Source: Chaetomium olivaceum (lineage: Eukaryota > Ascomycota > Sordariomycetes > Sordariales > Chaetomiaceae). Taken from it: a stretch of DNA of 64,000 nucleotides. The stretch spans positions 248,001 to 312,000 of the forward strand of contig JAYWVB010000022.1 of NCBI GenBank assembly GCA_039881045.1. The letters are read 5' to 3'. The notes under the pieces are model-generated. The model was not told the origin of the DNA, made no database searches, and saw only the letters and a list, made by a program, of their open reading frames with translations. Positions 45,440 to 56,620 of the stretch are shown here, in pieces. A program made the position numbers and the translations under genes. How positions within the stretch are numbered: the stretch's first letter is position 1; each line of letters begins with the position of its first letter.

Positions 45440-46394
45440 ATGGCGCGCACGAAGAACCCGGTGCGCCTTAAAGCGGTACTAGGCGACCCAGTCGTGACGC
45501 TCGCCCGAACCCGTGTCGCTCTCGATCAGCCGCTCCCGCCCGAGTATGTCAATAAAGAGGACAGGACCCCCGAATACCCCGGAAACCATCCGTGGAAAGA
45601 TATGGTTACTGTCTTGAAAACACGCCTGGTTGTGGAGATGTCAGCTGCAGCCGCGTAGCCGAGGACCCGGAAACGGTCCTCTTCGTCATTAGTATGCCTC
45701 TGGTCACTCCACTCCTGCTTTCGTGTGCTGATAGTTTTCCACTAGCTTGGTGGGACCAAGAAGCTCTTGACGAATTCAAAAATTCCCCGGTTATGCCGTA
45801 TTCCTTGTCGCACTGGGCATGCTCGACCTCGCCGAGCCGGAAGCAGATGGCGCATCTCCGCCATCATCGACGGCGTTACCAAGAACAATCCAAACAGTCA
45901 AGTTCATTGGCCGAAGCGCTTCTTCTTGGAGACATCTAAACAGATGGATATCCCTCTACACCGTCACCCTGGCACACCCCGTCACGGACGAGCAACGTGA
46001 ACTATATCTTAAACTCTCTGGCCCACAATACCCAGAGTCCAAGATAGGCAATGACGAATGCATAAAGTTAATTCAACATTCTCCCGCAGCAGTACCGCAA
46101 GGTCTGCACCGTGGTTGGGTACAGGAATTACGCCATATGGGCAGGGAGAGAGAAGACAAGGTGACCGTGATCCAGGACGCCGTCTTGTACAGAGAGTGGC
46201 TGAGCAAAGAGGCGGAAGAAGCATACAGGACGGCAATCCCGGGAGTAGAAATGGACTGGGGCGATGAACTGTGCAAGATAGGGGCCATTGAGGCGAAAGA
46301 GGAGCACATAGCTCTGTTTCGCATCGGGCTTGGTCTACAGTGGCATCCCAGGAGAGCACCACTGCCTGTACCTGCGCCGGGTGGACCAGCCTGA
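45440..46394 (+). CDS. ABM-like dimeric alpha/beta-barrel protein, frame broken twice
   Basis: Resembles small ABM-like (antibiotic biosynthesis monooxygenase / stress-responsive) barrels that occur in tandem in fungal proteins of unknown role. Exons 45440-45691 and 45746-46394 give about 300 aa if two missing bases are allowed. One is at 45611-45620 (between MVTVL and ENTPGCGDV), the other at the A-run 45778-45782 (between DEF and FPGYAV). Recognisable blocks are ENTPGCGDVSCSRVAEDPET, LFVITWWDQEALDEF and FPGYAVFLVALGMLDLAEPE, a split barrel unit. A second region (VTLAHPVTDEQRELYLKLSG, WLSKEAEEAYRTAIPGVEMD) may be another. A second in-frame ATG lies at 45377. Two breaks could mean sequencing error or true decay. 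The family call is moderate. Confidence 0.55.
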
Positions 46395-46585
46395 ACATAA
46401 TGTCTATCTTACATGTAAAATAGCATCTGGTACCTCCAAGACCGCAGGGATAAAGACTCTCAAATTCTTTATCCACCCAAATCAAGCCAAGGTATGTAAT
46501 ACCAGTAAGTCCCTACAATCAAAATCTCGCAAATACCTAGTAGGCTTATGCTTCACTGGTGCCCCAAGAAAAACTTTCTCTTCTC

Positions 46586-47984
46586 TCAGGAGATCCGCTC
46601 TGCTTTGAGCGAACTGAAATCGTAGTAATCCCCATCGCCTTTGAGAAGATACCACATTGCCATTGCGAAGTAGGCATAAGAGTCTGGGTTCTGCTGCGCA
46701 TTACTAGGGTTGCTGACGGCTTCCTGCGCACATGCTTCAACCGAGTCTTTTACAGAAATCAGCACGCGTCACATATGTAGGGGCAAAATAATGTTGGGGG
46801 GAAGGGGGGGGGGGGAGAGAAGAAGAGAAGAAGAAGAAGAAGAAGAAGAAGAAGAAGAAGAAGAACGAGAACGAATGAAGGCTTACAAATCTCGTCGTCG
46901 CCTGCTAGCATATCTCCCCCGGCAATCACATGGAAACATTCGTGGAGAAAGGTGAGGCTCTTGGGCTGCCAGTCGGCCATGTCGTCGCTTTGTGCTAGGC
47001 CTGACCGAGTCAAAGTGTCCTTGTACTCGGCCTTGCTAAATGCCCACGGACAGATTGTCATGATATGGGTAAAAGTGTCGACTTTTTGGGGGTCAAGTTG
47101 GATAGGGCCGGTGACAGCAAGATTCCTTGTGGATTCGCAAAACTGGTCACCCCATCGCCGCTCGCCAAACTCGTATACTTTGAGCTGTTCAGATGCCAAG
47201 TTATTAGAAAAACGCAAGACCGAGACCTGCAGTGGAAGACGCAAGACGGGTGCCTACTTGCCGAGTCGATCCAGAACGCTTTGTTCTGGCCGGTAAGCTT
47301 GGAACCGTAGCGCTGCTTGATAGTTTCGAATTTTCCCGGCCTCTTAGGGGCTGGGATCTTGCGACCGTCCTTATCTTGCACCAGACGGTTGGAAGGTTTT
47401 AATTCCAGAAACTTGCTACCGCAAAAGATGTGTGGTTTGAATTGACGCGACGGCTCATCGTTCAGGAAATTGAATACATCGACCACGAGTCCTTGAAGGA
47501 AATGGGAGGTAATCAGCCAACCATGGACGAGACAAGTGCCGACAAGTGAGAACGGAACAGAAAAGGCCGTGGGGATAGAAGCGGACGAGTCATAGCAAGG
47601 AGATCATACCAGTGATTGCTTTGACATCGTTCTGGCTATATCCTGGCTCAACGCCGAAAAATGTGGAAACCGCTTTCCGAACATACTCGTTCGTATCGTA
47701 CATATCAAGTGCATCCGAGGCTGCTTCGAGCATATCGTACGCCTCGTCGTACCTGTAACAGAGTTGGGTTAGCACATGATAACGACCGACTAATATCGTA
47801 CAGGACGACCGAGCAGTAATGGAGGCAGGTACCATCTGTTGAGAGTGGAAATCTGATCAGGTGAACATCCTCCGTTGTCCGATAAGGTATGAACGTTGAA
47901 GATGGTCCCGATAGTGAGGTCTTCTGCCCACACCACCAACATCCAGAGGCTGACGACCAACGCGAGGGGGCGTTTGAACATCAT
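46586..47984 (-). CDS. Secreted deuterolysin-like (M35-type) zinc metalloprotease
   Basis: Five exons: 47984-47833, 47752-47610, 47491-47262, 47184-46887 and 46746-46586, giving 327 aa with every junction in phase. A signal peptide is clear (MMFKRPLALVVSLWMLVVWA). The zinc site HECFH (46930-46944 on the plus strand) is an HExxH motif with Cys-Phe inside. It is followed by AGGDMLAGDDEIYSVEACAQ and NPDSYAYFAMAMWYLL, matching the GTxD...Y and NADSYEYFA-type pattern of M35/aspzincin proteases, where a downstream Asp is the third zinc ligand. Intron 3 is a GC-AG intron (donor GCAAGT at 47261). Intron 4 (46747-46886) contains a GAA/TTC microsatellite and a G-run. A conventional GT donor a few bases downstream does not keep frame. 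No clear Lys-C prodomain was identified. Confidence 0.8.
46827..46865 (+). repeat. GAA microsatellite in a metalloprotease intron
   Basis: About 13 tandem GAA units on the plus strand, preceded by an A/G-rich tract and a 12-G run. The tract lies within the last intron of the M35-like gene. Confidence 0.9.
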
Positions 47985-49452
47985 CTTACCCAGTCTGGAC
48001 TCTGCACCGCCTTAGATGAGGCGAACGTTGGGGAGAGAAGCAATTGAAAGATCGGGGGACTTTAAGGATGGCAACACCGAGAGGGAAACAATGGAAAGCA
48101 AGGGACCGAGAACAGTGAAGGAAGCCATTTCTACTTCATGAACGCATATTGAACTTGCCAGCAGGAGAAACCTGGGTCTGGTGGGTTACGGTCTGGTGGG
48201 ATCGAGGCCCTTGTGCAGTGGCATGGTAGCATGTGCTCCCCTTGTTAGGTGATTCTTTCTACAGAAAAGCCAGGTTCTTCATATACTCTCCACCGAGTCC
48301 ATTCTCATGCTACCTTCTTGCATCAATGGTCTATTTCTGCTGCTCCACCACCACCCCTGTACCTGCGCAGATGTCTCGGACATCCGGCTCCTCTAGCATT
48401 TGGCTTGGAATTTTTTCAAGAGCTCAACTCGGGCTTGTCGGAGAATCTCTTAGGACAATTGGATGCTTGGTCCGCCGGGTTACTGCCGCACAACTCCCTC
48501 GTCCTTCATTTCCGTCAAGACCTTTTACAGCCGAGGGCCTGGATTGACCGCGCAGGTACCTACCTGATCTAGAGATATCATCTGCGTTCACATCAATGTC
48601 TGGGCAACAGTGATGGGGAATGGTATCCCCGCTTCCGCGATGCGGGAATTGAGTCGGGTACGATGTACGATCGCGTTTTCAATTTTGACATGAGTGAATC
48701 ACCTCTTTCTATTTTAGGGAGACGATGCCTGATGAAGCGTACAATGGAGAGGGACCTAGTAAGCCAATCATCATTCATCGGGAGTTGTTATCTCCACCCG
48801 AAACCTCCGTACCCGCGCCCACCCCGGCGTCGGGGTCTCGCCCGACTGGTTGCACGCATGTGGTGTCCGCCTTACTGGAGTCAGGGTCTCGGTGCATGGG
48901 CTGTTGGGAAGAGATTTCCTGTGTACACACGTGCCACACCGCGGCGCTATCGACAACTATCGACAACAGACTTCGCCCGGTTCGGCGCAACTATGCCGTC
49001 GTATCCGCGATGCGGACCGAGGCAAGGCGGGTCTATAGGTGGAAGAGTGGACTGGATAATGGTTCGAGTCCTGGCCAGACCGGCCCTCGACTATCTAAGG
49101 ATGTTATCTCGCGCGTGATAGATGAATCCGGAACTCATGCCGCTGCACGAGAGTGACGACTGGAGACAACTAGGTACTAGATCCAACAAACCGGGGACAG
49201 GCATCCCTTCGCCCGCCTCCGAACAACCGCTACCCCTGGAGCGGTGGTGTGTCCATATATCAAGCAAATGTCGTAGCTGTGCTAGGGACACAGGATCACA
49301 AAGACCAGAGGCCAAAAGCATATCAATGCCTTTGCTTCTATCCGTGTGTCTCGGCGGTCTTCGGCTGGCCTTTCTTGCGAAAACTCCTCCAACGGTGGGA
49401 AAGCGGACGCAATCGGTGCCTTGTGCTGCCCACCGGTAGCAGCCACTGCAAG
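47985..49452. other. 1.5 kb divergent intergenic region
   Basis: Lies between the secreted metalloprotease and GH71 starts. Overlapping short frames at 48720-49470 on both strands have no recognisable protein. A GGTTCGAGTCC element near 49061 resembles a T-arm but lacks matching stems. No gene is supported. Confidence 0.5.
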
Positions 49453-52400
49453 ATGCGTTTCCCAAGTTTCCTGACGGCTTCCTTTCTGCTACTGATCGCC
49501 TGGCACACTCAATATGTGATTTCCAAAGCCGTCTTCGCTCACTTCATGGTTCGTCCGCCCGTCTTGCGCTCCATCCCTACATCTGTATGTACTGACAGTC
49601 AGGGCCACAGGTTGAGTATGTCGGGTCGTGGGACGTCGCAAAGTGGGAGTCGGAGATTGCGCTGGCTCAGGCGGTACACATCGATGCGTTTGCGCTCAAC
49701 GTCAGGGTCGGCGACACCACGGCCCCCTATTCCATCGCCACAGCCTTCGAGGCTGCTGAAAACAAGGGCTTCCATCTCTTCTTTTCGTTCGACTACGCCG
49801 GTGGCGGTCCCTGGCCGGTGCAGGACATCGAGATCTACCTCAACGGCTACGGTCCTAGTCCGGCGTACTACAAGCACAATGGAAAAGTATTCGCATCGAC
49901 CTTTGAGGGCCCGGGCAATGCCGAGGACTGGGTCGCCATCAAACAAAAGACTGGTGCCTTCTTTGTGCCCGACTGGTCGTCTCTCGGGGCCAAGGCTGCG
50001 CTCGAGATCTTGCCTGGCGTGCCCGATGGCCTTTTCAACTGGGCCAGCTGGCCCTGGGGCAACACCGACATGGACACGTATACCGACGCTTCGTACTTGC
50101 AGTACCTCGACGGGTTGCCGTACATGATGCCGGTGTCTCCGTGGTTTTATACCAACCTTCCTGGGTACCACAAAAACTGGCTGTGGAGAGGAGAGTAAGT
50201 TGTGATTGACGCCCAGAGCCGACGTGTCTTTCGCAGTTTCGAATACCTTCCGCTAATGCCGCCGCCCTGTAGCGACCTCTGGTACGACCGCTGGCAGCAA
50301 GTCATGTACATACAGCCCGAATGGGTCCAGATCCTCACGTGGAACGACTACGGCGAGTCTCACTACATCGGCCCTCTCCACGAAGAGGAGATGGAGCTGT
50401 TCACGCCAGGCCGGGGCCCGTTCAACTACGTTGAGGACATGCCCCACGACGGCTGGCGCCAGTTCTTGCCCTTCATCATCGACATGTACAAGACCAACCA
50501 GAGCACAGTGACACAGGAAGGCATCGTGTCCTGGTACCGTCTCAGCCCCAGCAGCGCATGCGCCGACGGCAAGACGGTGGGCAACACACACACGCAATTG
50601 CAACGTGAGTTCTCCCCTGGAGAAGTCTCGCAAGACAAGATCTTCTTTTCGGCTCTTCTTGCCTCCCAGCAACCCGTGACGGTGACGATCGGCGGCGTCA
50701 ACCTCGATGCCGAGTGGAGCAGCACCCCTGCTGGCGGCGCCGGTATCTACCACGGCAGCGTCGCCTACGGGTCGAGCACTGGCACCGTCGTCGTCACTGT
50801 AGGCTCGATGGTCTTCACTGGCGAGGCCATCACCACAAACTGCAACCGCGTCACGGGCCAGAACGGCCTGACCAACTGGAACGCGTGGGTCGGGAGCACG
50901 ACCGGGGCAACCGTCCATATCGAAAGCCCTGATCTCGGGGACCAAGTTTGCGTCAGAGGCACCGGGGTAAACGACTTTGCCGGTCTCTGCTCGTTTGCCT
51001 GCAACTACGGATACTGCCCCACCGGGGCCTGTACATGCACCGCGATGGGCTCGCCGGTGGAGTGGCCTGACCCGGACACCCTGGGTACGGCACCGTCGGC
51101 TTCCCCGCCCAAGGAAAGTCCGCAAGCTACAGCGGTCTCTGCTCCTTCAACTGCAATCTTGGTTATTGCCCAGCGGGAGCCTGTGGCACCACCGAGTACC
51201 CTTTGGTGATCCCGGCCGTGTCCGAGTTCCTGCCCACCACGTGCACAGGGGGCACTGGGCCCGGCAACCTCGGCGGCCTTTGCTCGTTTGCCTGCAACTT
51301 TGGCTTTTGCCCGCTCCATTCTGTGAGTTTTGATCTTCGGGTCTAACCAATTTTTATTGCTAACAGATCACTCTACTTAGTGCACTTGCACTTCCCAAGG
51401 CGCCTTAAATCTGCCGCCCCCCACGAGCGGCTTTGGCGGCCAGGCTGCCCCTGGGGTGGATGCTTTCCTCTACGATGACCTATGCGACTTTGCCTGCAGC
51501 CGGGGATATTGCCCTGAAGGCGCCTGCAGCTTCAAAGGCAACGCCGACACCGGCTCTCTCATCGTCTACGGAGACCCGGACCTTTGGACCAGCCCTAACG
51601 CCTCGATCCAGTGTTTCCCGCCCTGCACCATTGTTTACCCCCCTTGGCAACTGCCTGGCGGTAGCGCCACCACCATTAGTTTCCCTCCTTTTACCACGGT
51701 CCTGGAAGTCGGATGCTCCACCGGGATGGAGACGTACACAGAGCTAGATGGATATGTGACTTCGGAGGTTTTGCTCACCATCGTGACCGAAACAACCGTG
51801 CTCCACATTCCACCAGGTATGTATCTGTCTCCAATCCGTAACACCTCGGGGCTCTTGTTGATGAATGGCTTTCTCGGAATTCAGTCACGACCACCGAGAT
51901 CAACTGGTGGAACCAAGAGGTCCCCGCTGGGTTGGGCACCGCATTGTTTATACTCACCTCGAGCGTGTTGCCTCCCGTCTTCACCATCACAAATGATCCT
52001 GACCTTTTCCCCGGCTTGAACTGCCCGCCCGTGACCAGAACCATCCATCCACCGCCCTGGCCCTACGTTACACCGGAGCCTACCGACTTTTCTTCATCTT
52101 CGGGCGGTCCCCCTATCTACATCACATACTCCTCGTCGGCCTCTACCGGTGGTGGCGGTGGTGGTGGCGGTGGCGGCGGCGGCGGCGGCGGGTGCCCGAA
52201 CTGCAAGACCGGCACCCGTTGCGTGGGCCCGTTCTGCAACCGGCCCGGCTCCTCGCCGGACCCGGACCCGGACCACATGGACCCGCATGACCCCGAGAAC
52301 CCATATCCTCCCGAGGACCCGTACCAGCCAGACGACTCCGAGTGCCGCACACAGACCTACTCGTCGTGCACGACACACTGCGTCGCCGGCGCGACCCCGT

Positions 52401-52990
52401 CCAGCTGCGCCTCGAGCTGCGCCGTCTCGCTCAGCTGCGCCGGCAGCGACGTCTCCACCGTCGGCACCCAGACGCTGGCCGCCTGGGCGGCGCTCCCGCA
52501 AGAACACTGGCCGACGGCCACGCCCGACGCCGCCTACTCGTCGGCGGTGCTCTCCTCGGTCCAGTCGCGGCTGGACGAGTGGTACCCGCCCCCGCCGATG
52601 CCGACGCCGACCGTCGCAGAGCCGGACCCTGTGCCTACGGGGCCCCTCTACGCTGACGTTTATCGATTTTACTGGTGGAATTGCCATACGGCCTTGACCA
52701 ACACGAGGTTTGCCGCCATTGGTAAGACCAGCGACGGGCCGTGCGGATCCGTCGAACTCGGCTTCACCGGTATTCCTGTGCCAGGGACCGACTTCGATTA
52801 CTGCGGAGGCCCGCGTAATATGACATACGATCGCGTTTCAAGGCCGGATTGGGCGGACTGTTGGTCGATAGCCCCAACGGACGGTTGGTGCTGCGACGAT
52901 CGTGATAGCAAGGCGACGTCGTGTACTTGGTATAACATCGATTGTGATGTCACTGTACTCTATACATGTACGGACCGCTGTACTGAGTAA
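49453..52990 (+). CDS. GH71 alpha-1,3-glucanase (mutanase-type) with Cys-rich modules and long C-terminal extension, one frame break
   Basis: A secreted endo-alpha-1,3-glucanase acting on fungal wall alpha-glucan. Exons 49453-49548, 49611-50194, 50273-51322, 51381-51816 and 51885-52990 give about 1090 aa. The signal peptide is FLTASFLLLIAWHTQYVIS. The GH71 domain (about 25-440) shows AVFAHFM, HIDAFALNV, HLFFSFDY, TFEGPG, LFNWASWPWG and PYMMPVSPWFYTNLPGYHKN. It ends with EWVQILTWNDYGESHYIG. A beta-rich region follows, then four copies of a Cys module, GLCSFACNYGYCPTGACTC and variants ending DLCDFACSRGYCPEGAC. Next come a PP-rich region, a run of about 15 Gly (52149-52191) and a Cys-rich C-terminal domain ending CTDRCTE. 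One base appears missing at 51081-51092, between DPDTLG and YGTVGFPAQGKS. Intron phases agree elsewhere. Confidence 0.88.
52149..52191 (+). repeat. GGN (polyglycine-coding) repeat
   Basis: A GGT/GGC repeat codes about 15 consecutive Gly and acts as a linker between the GH71 protein's proline-rich region and its C-terminal Cys-rich domain. Confidence 0.85.
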
Positions 52991-54050
52991 TTTCCAATAG
53001 GATGACGTTCAAAGCGGGGAGTCTCAACCGAGGTCGCTGGCTTCGAAAATCCCGTCAAACCATCAACGGTTTTCTGACGTCGATCAAAGATAGGTCCCTG
53101 GTTCTTTGCCTGGAAGACTTCTCCGACACTAGTGAGCCTCGATACGGCAAACACGCACTAGTACACGGCTAGGCTGACGATGACGGTAATGAAATAGAAG
53201 ATCAGCCTTTTAGTATGGGTGATGAAGATAGGTAGTCATAGAGGAAAGATCGTTAGATCTAAGACACCAAAGAGAAATAAATGTACCTATATATGATAAC
53301 TCACAGCTTCGGCTTCGTTATCTGCCCCTTTGTGGTACACTGACTTGATAAACATGGGTAGAACACCCGATAATGGCGGCGTCATCCTGCCAAATTCGGC
53401 GGCCAAAACTGCAAGTTCTTAACTTGATAGGTAATGTACATACAGAGTACATTAATCTCGATGAGAACGTTTATCTGATCTAACCCTAACCCGATTTCAA
53501 ATATTGAAGGTGCAGGAAAACCTAGGTGCCTGCAACAGCACACTGGTTCCAAAACACCATCACTCAAACTCTGTAGTACTGTCAGATATGTGAAGATATG
53601 TGAAGGAGGGTCACTCACGCCGCAACCATTTAAGAGGCCGTCAAACGAGTGCCCCCTCTGTTCAAAGGAAGCCACATACAGTCACACGCTGTTATCATTC
53701 ATATCCGTGGCGTAAACATGAATTCGGGAAACTGGTGATCTTGATGTCTGGGTTCTTGTTTGACCTCCAAACCGAGGTCTGTCCAGAACCCTTATGCACA
53801 GCTAAATCGCGACGCGGAAACGGAAAAACAAACGCACCCTCCCCCTGAACAAGCCAAGTTGACTGGAACCACCGAAGCCAGAACAAGCCCCAGTTCAATG
53901 TACCTATTCATAGGTCATTGTAGATATATCTTTTATCATATACCATCCATATTTCTACTGAACAGTTGACGACGGTACTTCATAGATTCCGATTGCTGTT
54001 CTGGGTTGATTTTAGTCGAGCCCTTTTTTGTTGGTTGAGAGTTGAAATGG

Positions 54051-54060
54051 TATAATAAAA
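54051..54060 (+). promoter_or_regulatory. TATA-like element upstream of an orphan start codon
   Basis: TATAATAAAA is followed by a CT/AC-rich leader and the ATG at 54210. The configuration mirrors the promoter at 45190. Confidence 0.35.
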
Positions 54061-54209
54061 GCCCCATAGTTGTAGAAGTTGTTAATTCATACGCTTCTAT
54101 AGATTTCTCGATACGAAAAGAACATCTCGTTTCTCTCTACTAAACACTTCGCCTCCGCCTCACCTATTCCACTCAACTCAGCCCCCACCACAACACAGTC
54201 CTATTCATA

Positions 54210-54251
54210 ATGAGCTTCAAGCGGAAGGGCGCATATACCCCGACCGTACAG
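54210..54251 (+). CDS. Possible first exon of an unidentified small gene
   Basis: MSFKRKGAYTPTVQ ends in CAG before a GTAAGG donor. Candidate later segments, read by eye, are DITLDWEFGDVLKTGLPR (from about 54510) and QLPDLRPGPNAVFVGLFGA (from about 54757). I could not join them in one frame. This may be a degenerate gene or chance. Confidence 0.2.
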
Positions 54252-55330
54252 GTAAGGAATATAGCATGTAGGGGAAAGCCAACTCTAATTGGATATTCAA
54301 GAAGGGTGAACTATATAAGCCAGGGGAGGACTAGCCTGCCATGGCATTGTAAAAAGATATTCGGAAGGTTAAGTCACGCGGAAGTTAGAAAAAGTATAAA
54401 GGTTTGTATTAGTGAAGCTGAGCTACGGAAGCTTTCCTATATTTACCCTCGGTTGCATCAAATATCCAGAAGCTCGCAGGAGCGCCTCCGAGCCTAGATC
54501 AATAAGAAACAAGATATCACCTTGGACTGGGAGTTTGGTGACGTTCTCAAAACTGGACTACCCCGACATACTCGAGGATACAGGGCCTAGGGAACCTGGG
54601 CACCCCAGTGGAGCGAGACTTGTAAAGCAGGTGGAAGATAGCTTAGTGCCGCTGGCAAAAAAACAAGGCCGGGGTAATACATATCATCATATTTTCATCA
54701 ACTCCCTACCCAGGCGTCCAAACTATCTCATTTCGGCATTTCGGGCAGTTGGAAACCCTAACCCAGCTCCCGGACTTGCGCCCAGGGCCGAACGCCGTGT
54801 TTGTGGGGCTTTTCGGCGCGACTCCGAGCGATGCACTCCTGGCCGCTGACGGATCATCGGTCCCTGCCAAGCCCAACAAGGGCGTTCGGTCTTTTTCAGG
54901 AGAAACGACGGCGGAAAGCACGAGCTGTCGGCTCGTAATCGGAACCCGGCGGATAGAGCGGACATAGCAAGATTACCTTGAAAAGTACAATAGCTGAGTC
55001 AAGGCGAGCTTCTCGGTTGCCTGTAAAAAGTGGTGCGATGAGTGGCCCGACATTGATCGAAAAAAGACTGGGAAATTGAAATCTGGGCCGTGCGGCGAGA
55101 CCTTTTCGCCATCCAGGGACAAGCGGCTTCTCCACAGCCGATCTTCTTTTTCTTACCCAAGCATCCATCTTCGCGCCACTCCTTCGTTCTCGATTGACTA
55201 TACATTTTTGCACTGATTGATTGATTCTGCCGCTGTCGCAAGGCAGCATCCTATTTTGACTCGTATTGTTTTCCGTCTGCAACACACTCGCCCCGGCCTG
55301 CTCGCCGTCGACACGGCCCCGGTCTCAACC

Positions 55331-56620
55331 ATGGCGAACGCAACCCTCGCATACGGCATGCCGCCGCTTCCGGCTTACGAGATCCGCCCGATGCCCGACC
55401 TCCTGCCCTTCATATCCGACTTTTGGCTGTCGCTCGTCTCGACCCATATCGCCTACTGGGTCGTGTCCATGATCTTCCACGTCATCGATGTCTACGACTT
55501 GTTCCCGCAGTACCGGCTGCACACGCCTGAGGAGATCAGCCAGCGGAATCTGGCGTCTCGTTATGAAGTGGCCAGGGATGTGGTTATTGAACAGATAATT
55601 CAGATGGGCATGTCTGCTTTCCTTTCGGCAACCGACCCGGTACAGACAACGGGCATGGAGGATTATGACGTTGCGGTCTGGGCGACGCGAATTCGGCTGG
55701 CTCAGCGCGCGCTTCCCACCGTTCTCGGAACGCTCGGGTTTAACGCCGCGGCTATCTCCAAGAACATGGCTGCCTCGTACCCGTTGCTAGCAGGCGCCCT
55801 GGCCGGCGGCCACTATCCGTTCCTCACCACGACCCTCGACGACGTCACTGGGACCGCCGTTCCGGCGTTTGCCACATGGGAGCTGATGGTCGCCAAGGCC
55901 ATCTACTGGGTTATCGTCCCCGGGTTCCAGCTCTGGGTTGCCACCTGCTTCCTCGACACATGGCAGTACTTCTGGCACCGCGCCATGCACCTAAACAAGT
56001 GGATGTACAGTACGTCAATCCGTCTCCCCTGACAACCCCACCCCTACCCCCCCTTTCATATGCGCCAAGCTAACCCTCGACCCCTTCCCTTACAGCCCAA
56101 CTGGCACGCCCGGCACCACCGGCTCTACGTCCCCTACGCCTACGGCGCGCTCTACAACCACCCGGTCGAAGGGTTCGTGCTGGACACGCTGGGCGCGGGG
56201 CTGGCGTACAAGGTATCGATGCTGAGCGCGCGCGGCGGCATGCTGTTCTTTGTCTTCAGCACCATCAAGACGGTCGACGACCACTGCGGGTACGCGCTGC
56301 CGTGGGACCCGCTGCAGCACATCACCAGCAACAACGCGGCCTACCATGATATTCACCACCAGAGCTGGGGCATCAAATCCAACTTCTCCCAGCCCTTCTT
56401 CACCATCTGGGACCGTCTGTTGGGGACCATGTGGAAGGGGGATACCGCGATCAAGTACGAGCGCACGCGGGCGGCGGCGGCGGTCAAGTCGGAGAAGTCG
56501 GGGAAGTCGGAAAAGAAGGATGCGGAGCCTGTTGTTGCTGATGCCGAAAATGGGAAGGCTAATGGCCAAGTGAACGGCAAGGTGAATGGCAAGGCGAATG
56601 GGAAGAGCCAGGCGAAGTAA
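55331..56620 (+). CDS. SUR2: Sphinganine C4-hydroxylase SUR2 (fatty acid hydroxylase superfamily), frame offset at its splice junction
   Basis: A di-iron ER membrane enzyme that converts sphinganine to phytosphingosine. Exons 55331-56009 and 56096-56620 give about 400 aa. Histidine boxes are HRAMH (exon 1 end), HARHH (start of exon 2) and HDIHH (near the C terminus), the three-box di-iron pattern. Hydrophobic segments include FWLSLVSTHIAYWVVSMIF and AIYWVIVPGFQLWVATCFL. Other conserved pieces are YDLFPQYRLHTPEEISQRN, NHPVEGFVLDTLGAGL and GIKSNFSQPFFTIWDRLLGT. The tail is Lys/Asn/Gly-rich with imperfect NGK repeats. The donor leaves one base pending, but the acceptor (TACAG before CCCAAC) is one base out of phase. 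A two-C acceptor edge would restore TNWHARHH, so one extra C at 56096-56098 is likely. Confidence 0.93.

Larger units (their letters stand above)
52991..55330. other. 2.3 kb gene-poor region with one orphan promoter-like segment
   Basis: This region is AT-richer than the flanks. At 54051-54240 it has a TATAATAAAA element, a CT-rich leader and an ATG (54210) followed by 42 coding bases and a good GTAAGG donor. Downstream I could not assemble a convincing protein. The rest (52991-54000 and 54970-55330) shows no coding signal; the last 130 bp are the SUR2 leader. Confidence 0.5.

Noticed and set aside
49050..49110. tRNA-like GGTTCGAGTCC element
   Set aside because: No complementary T-stem, anticodon arm or acceptor stem could be paired around it.
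52149..52191. Possible CRISPR-like or tandem DNA repeat
   Set aside because: It is an in-frame Gly-coding trinucleotide repeat of a secreted protein, without spacer structure.
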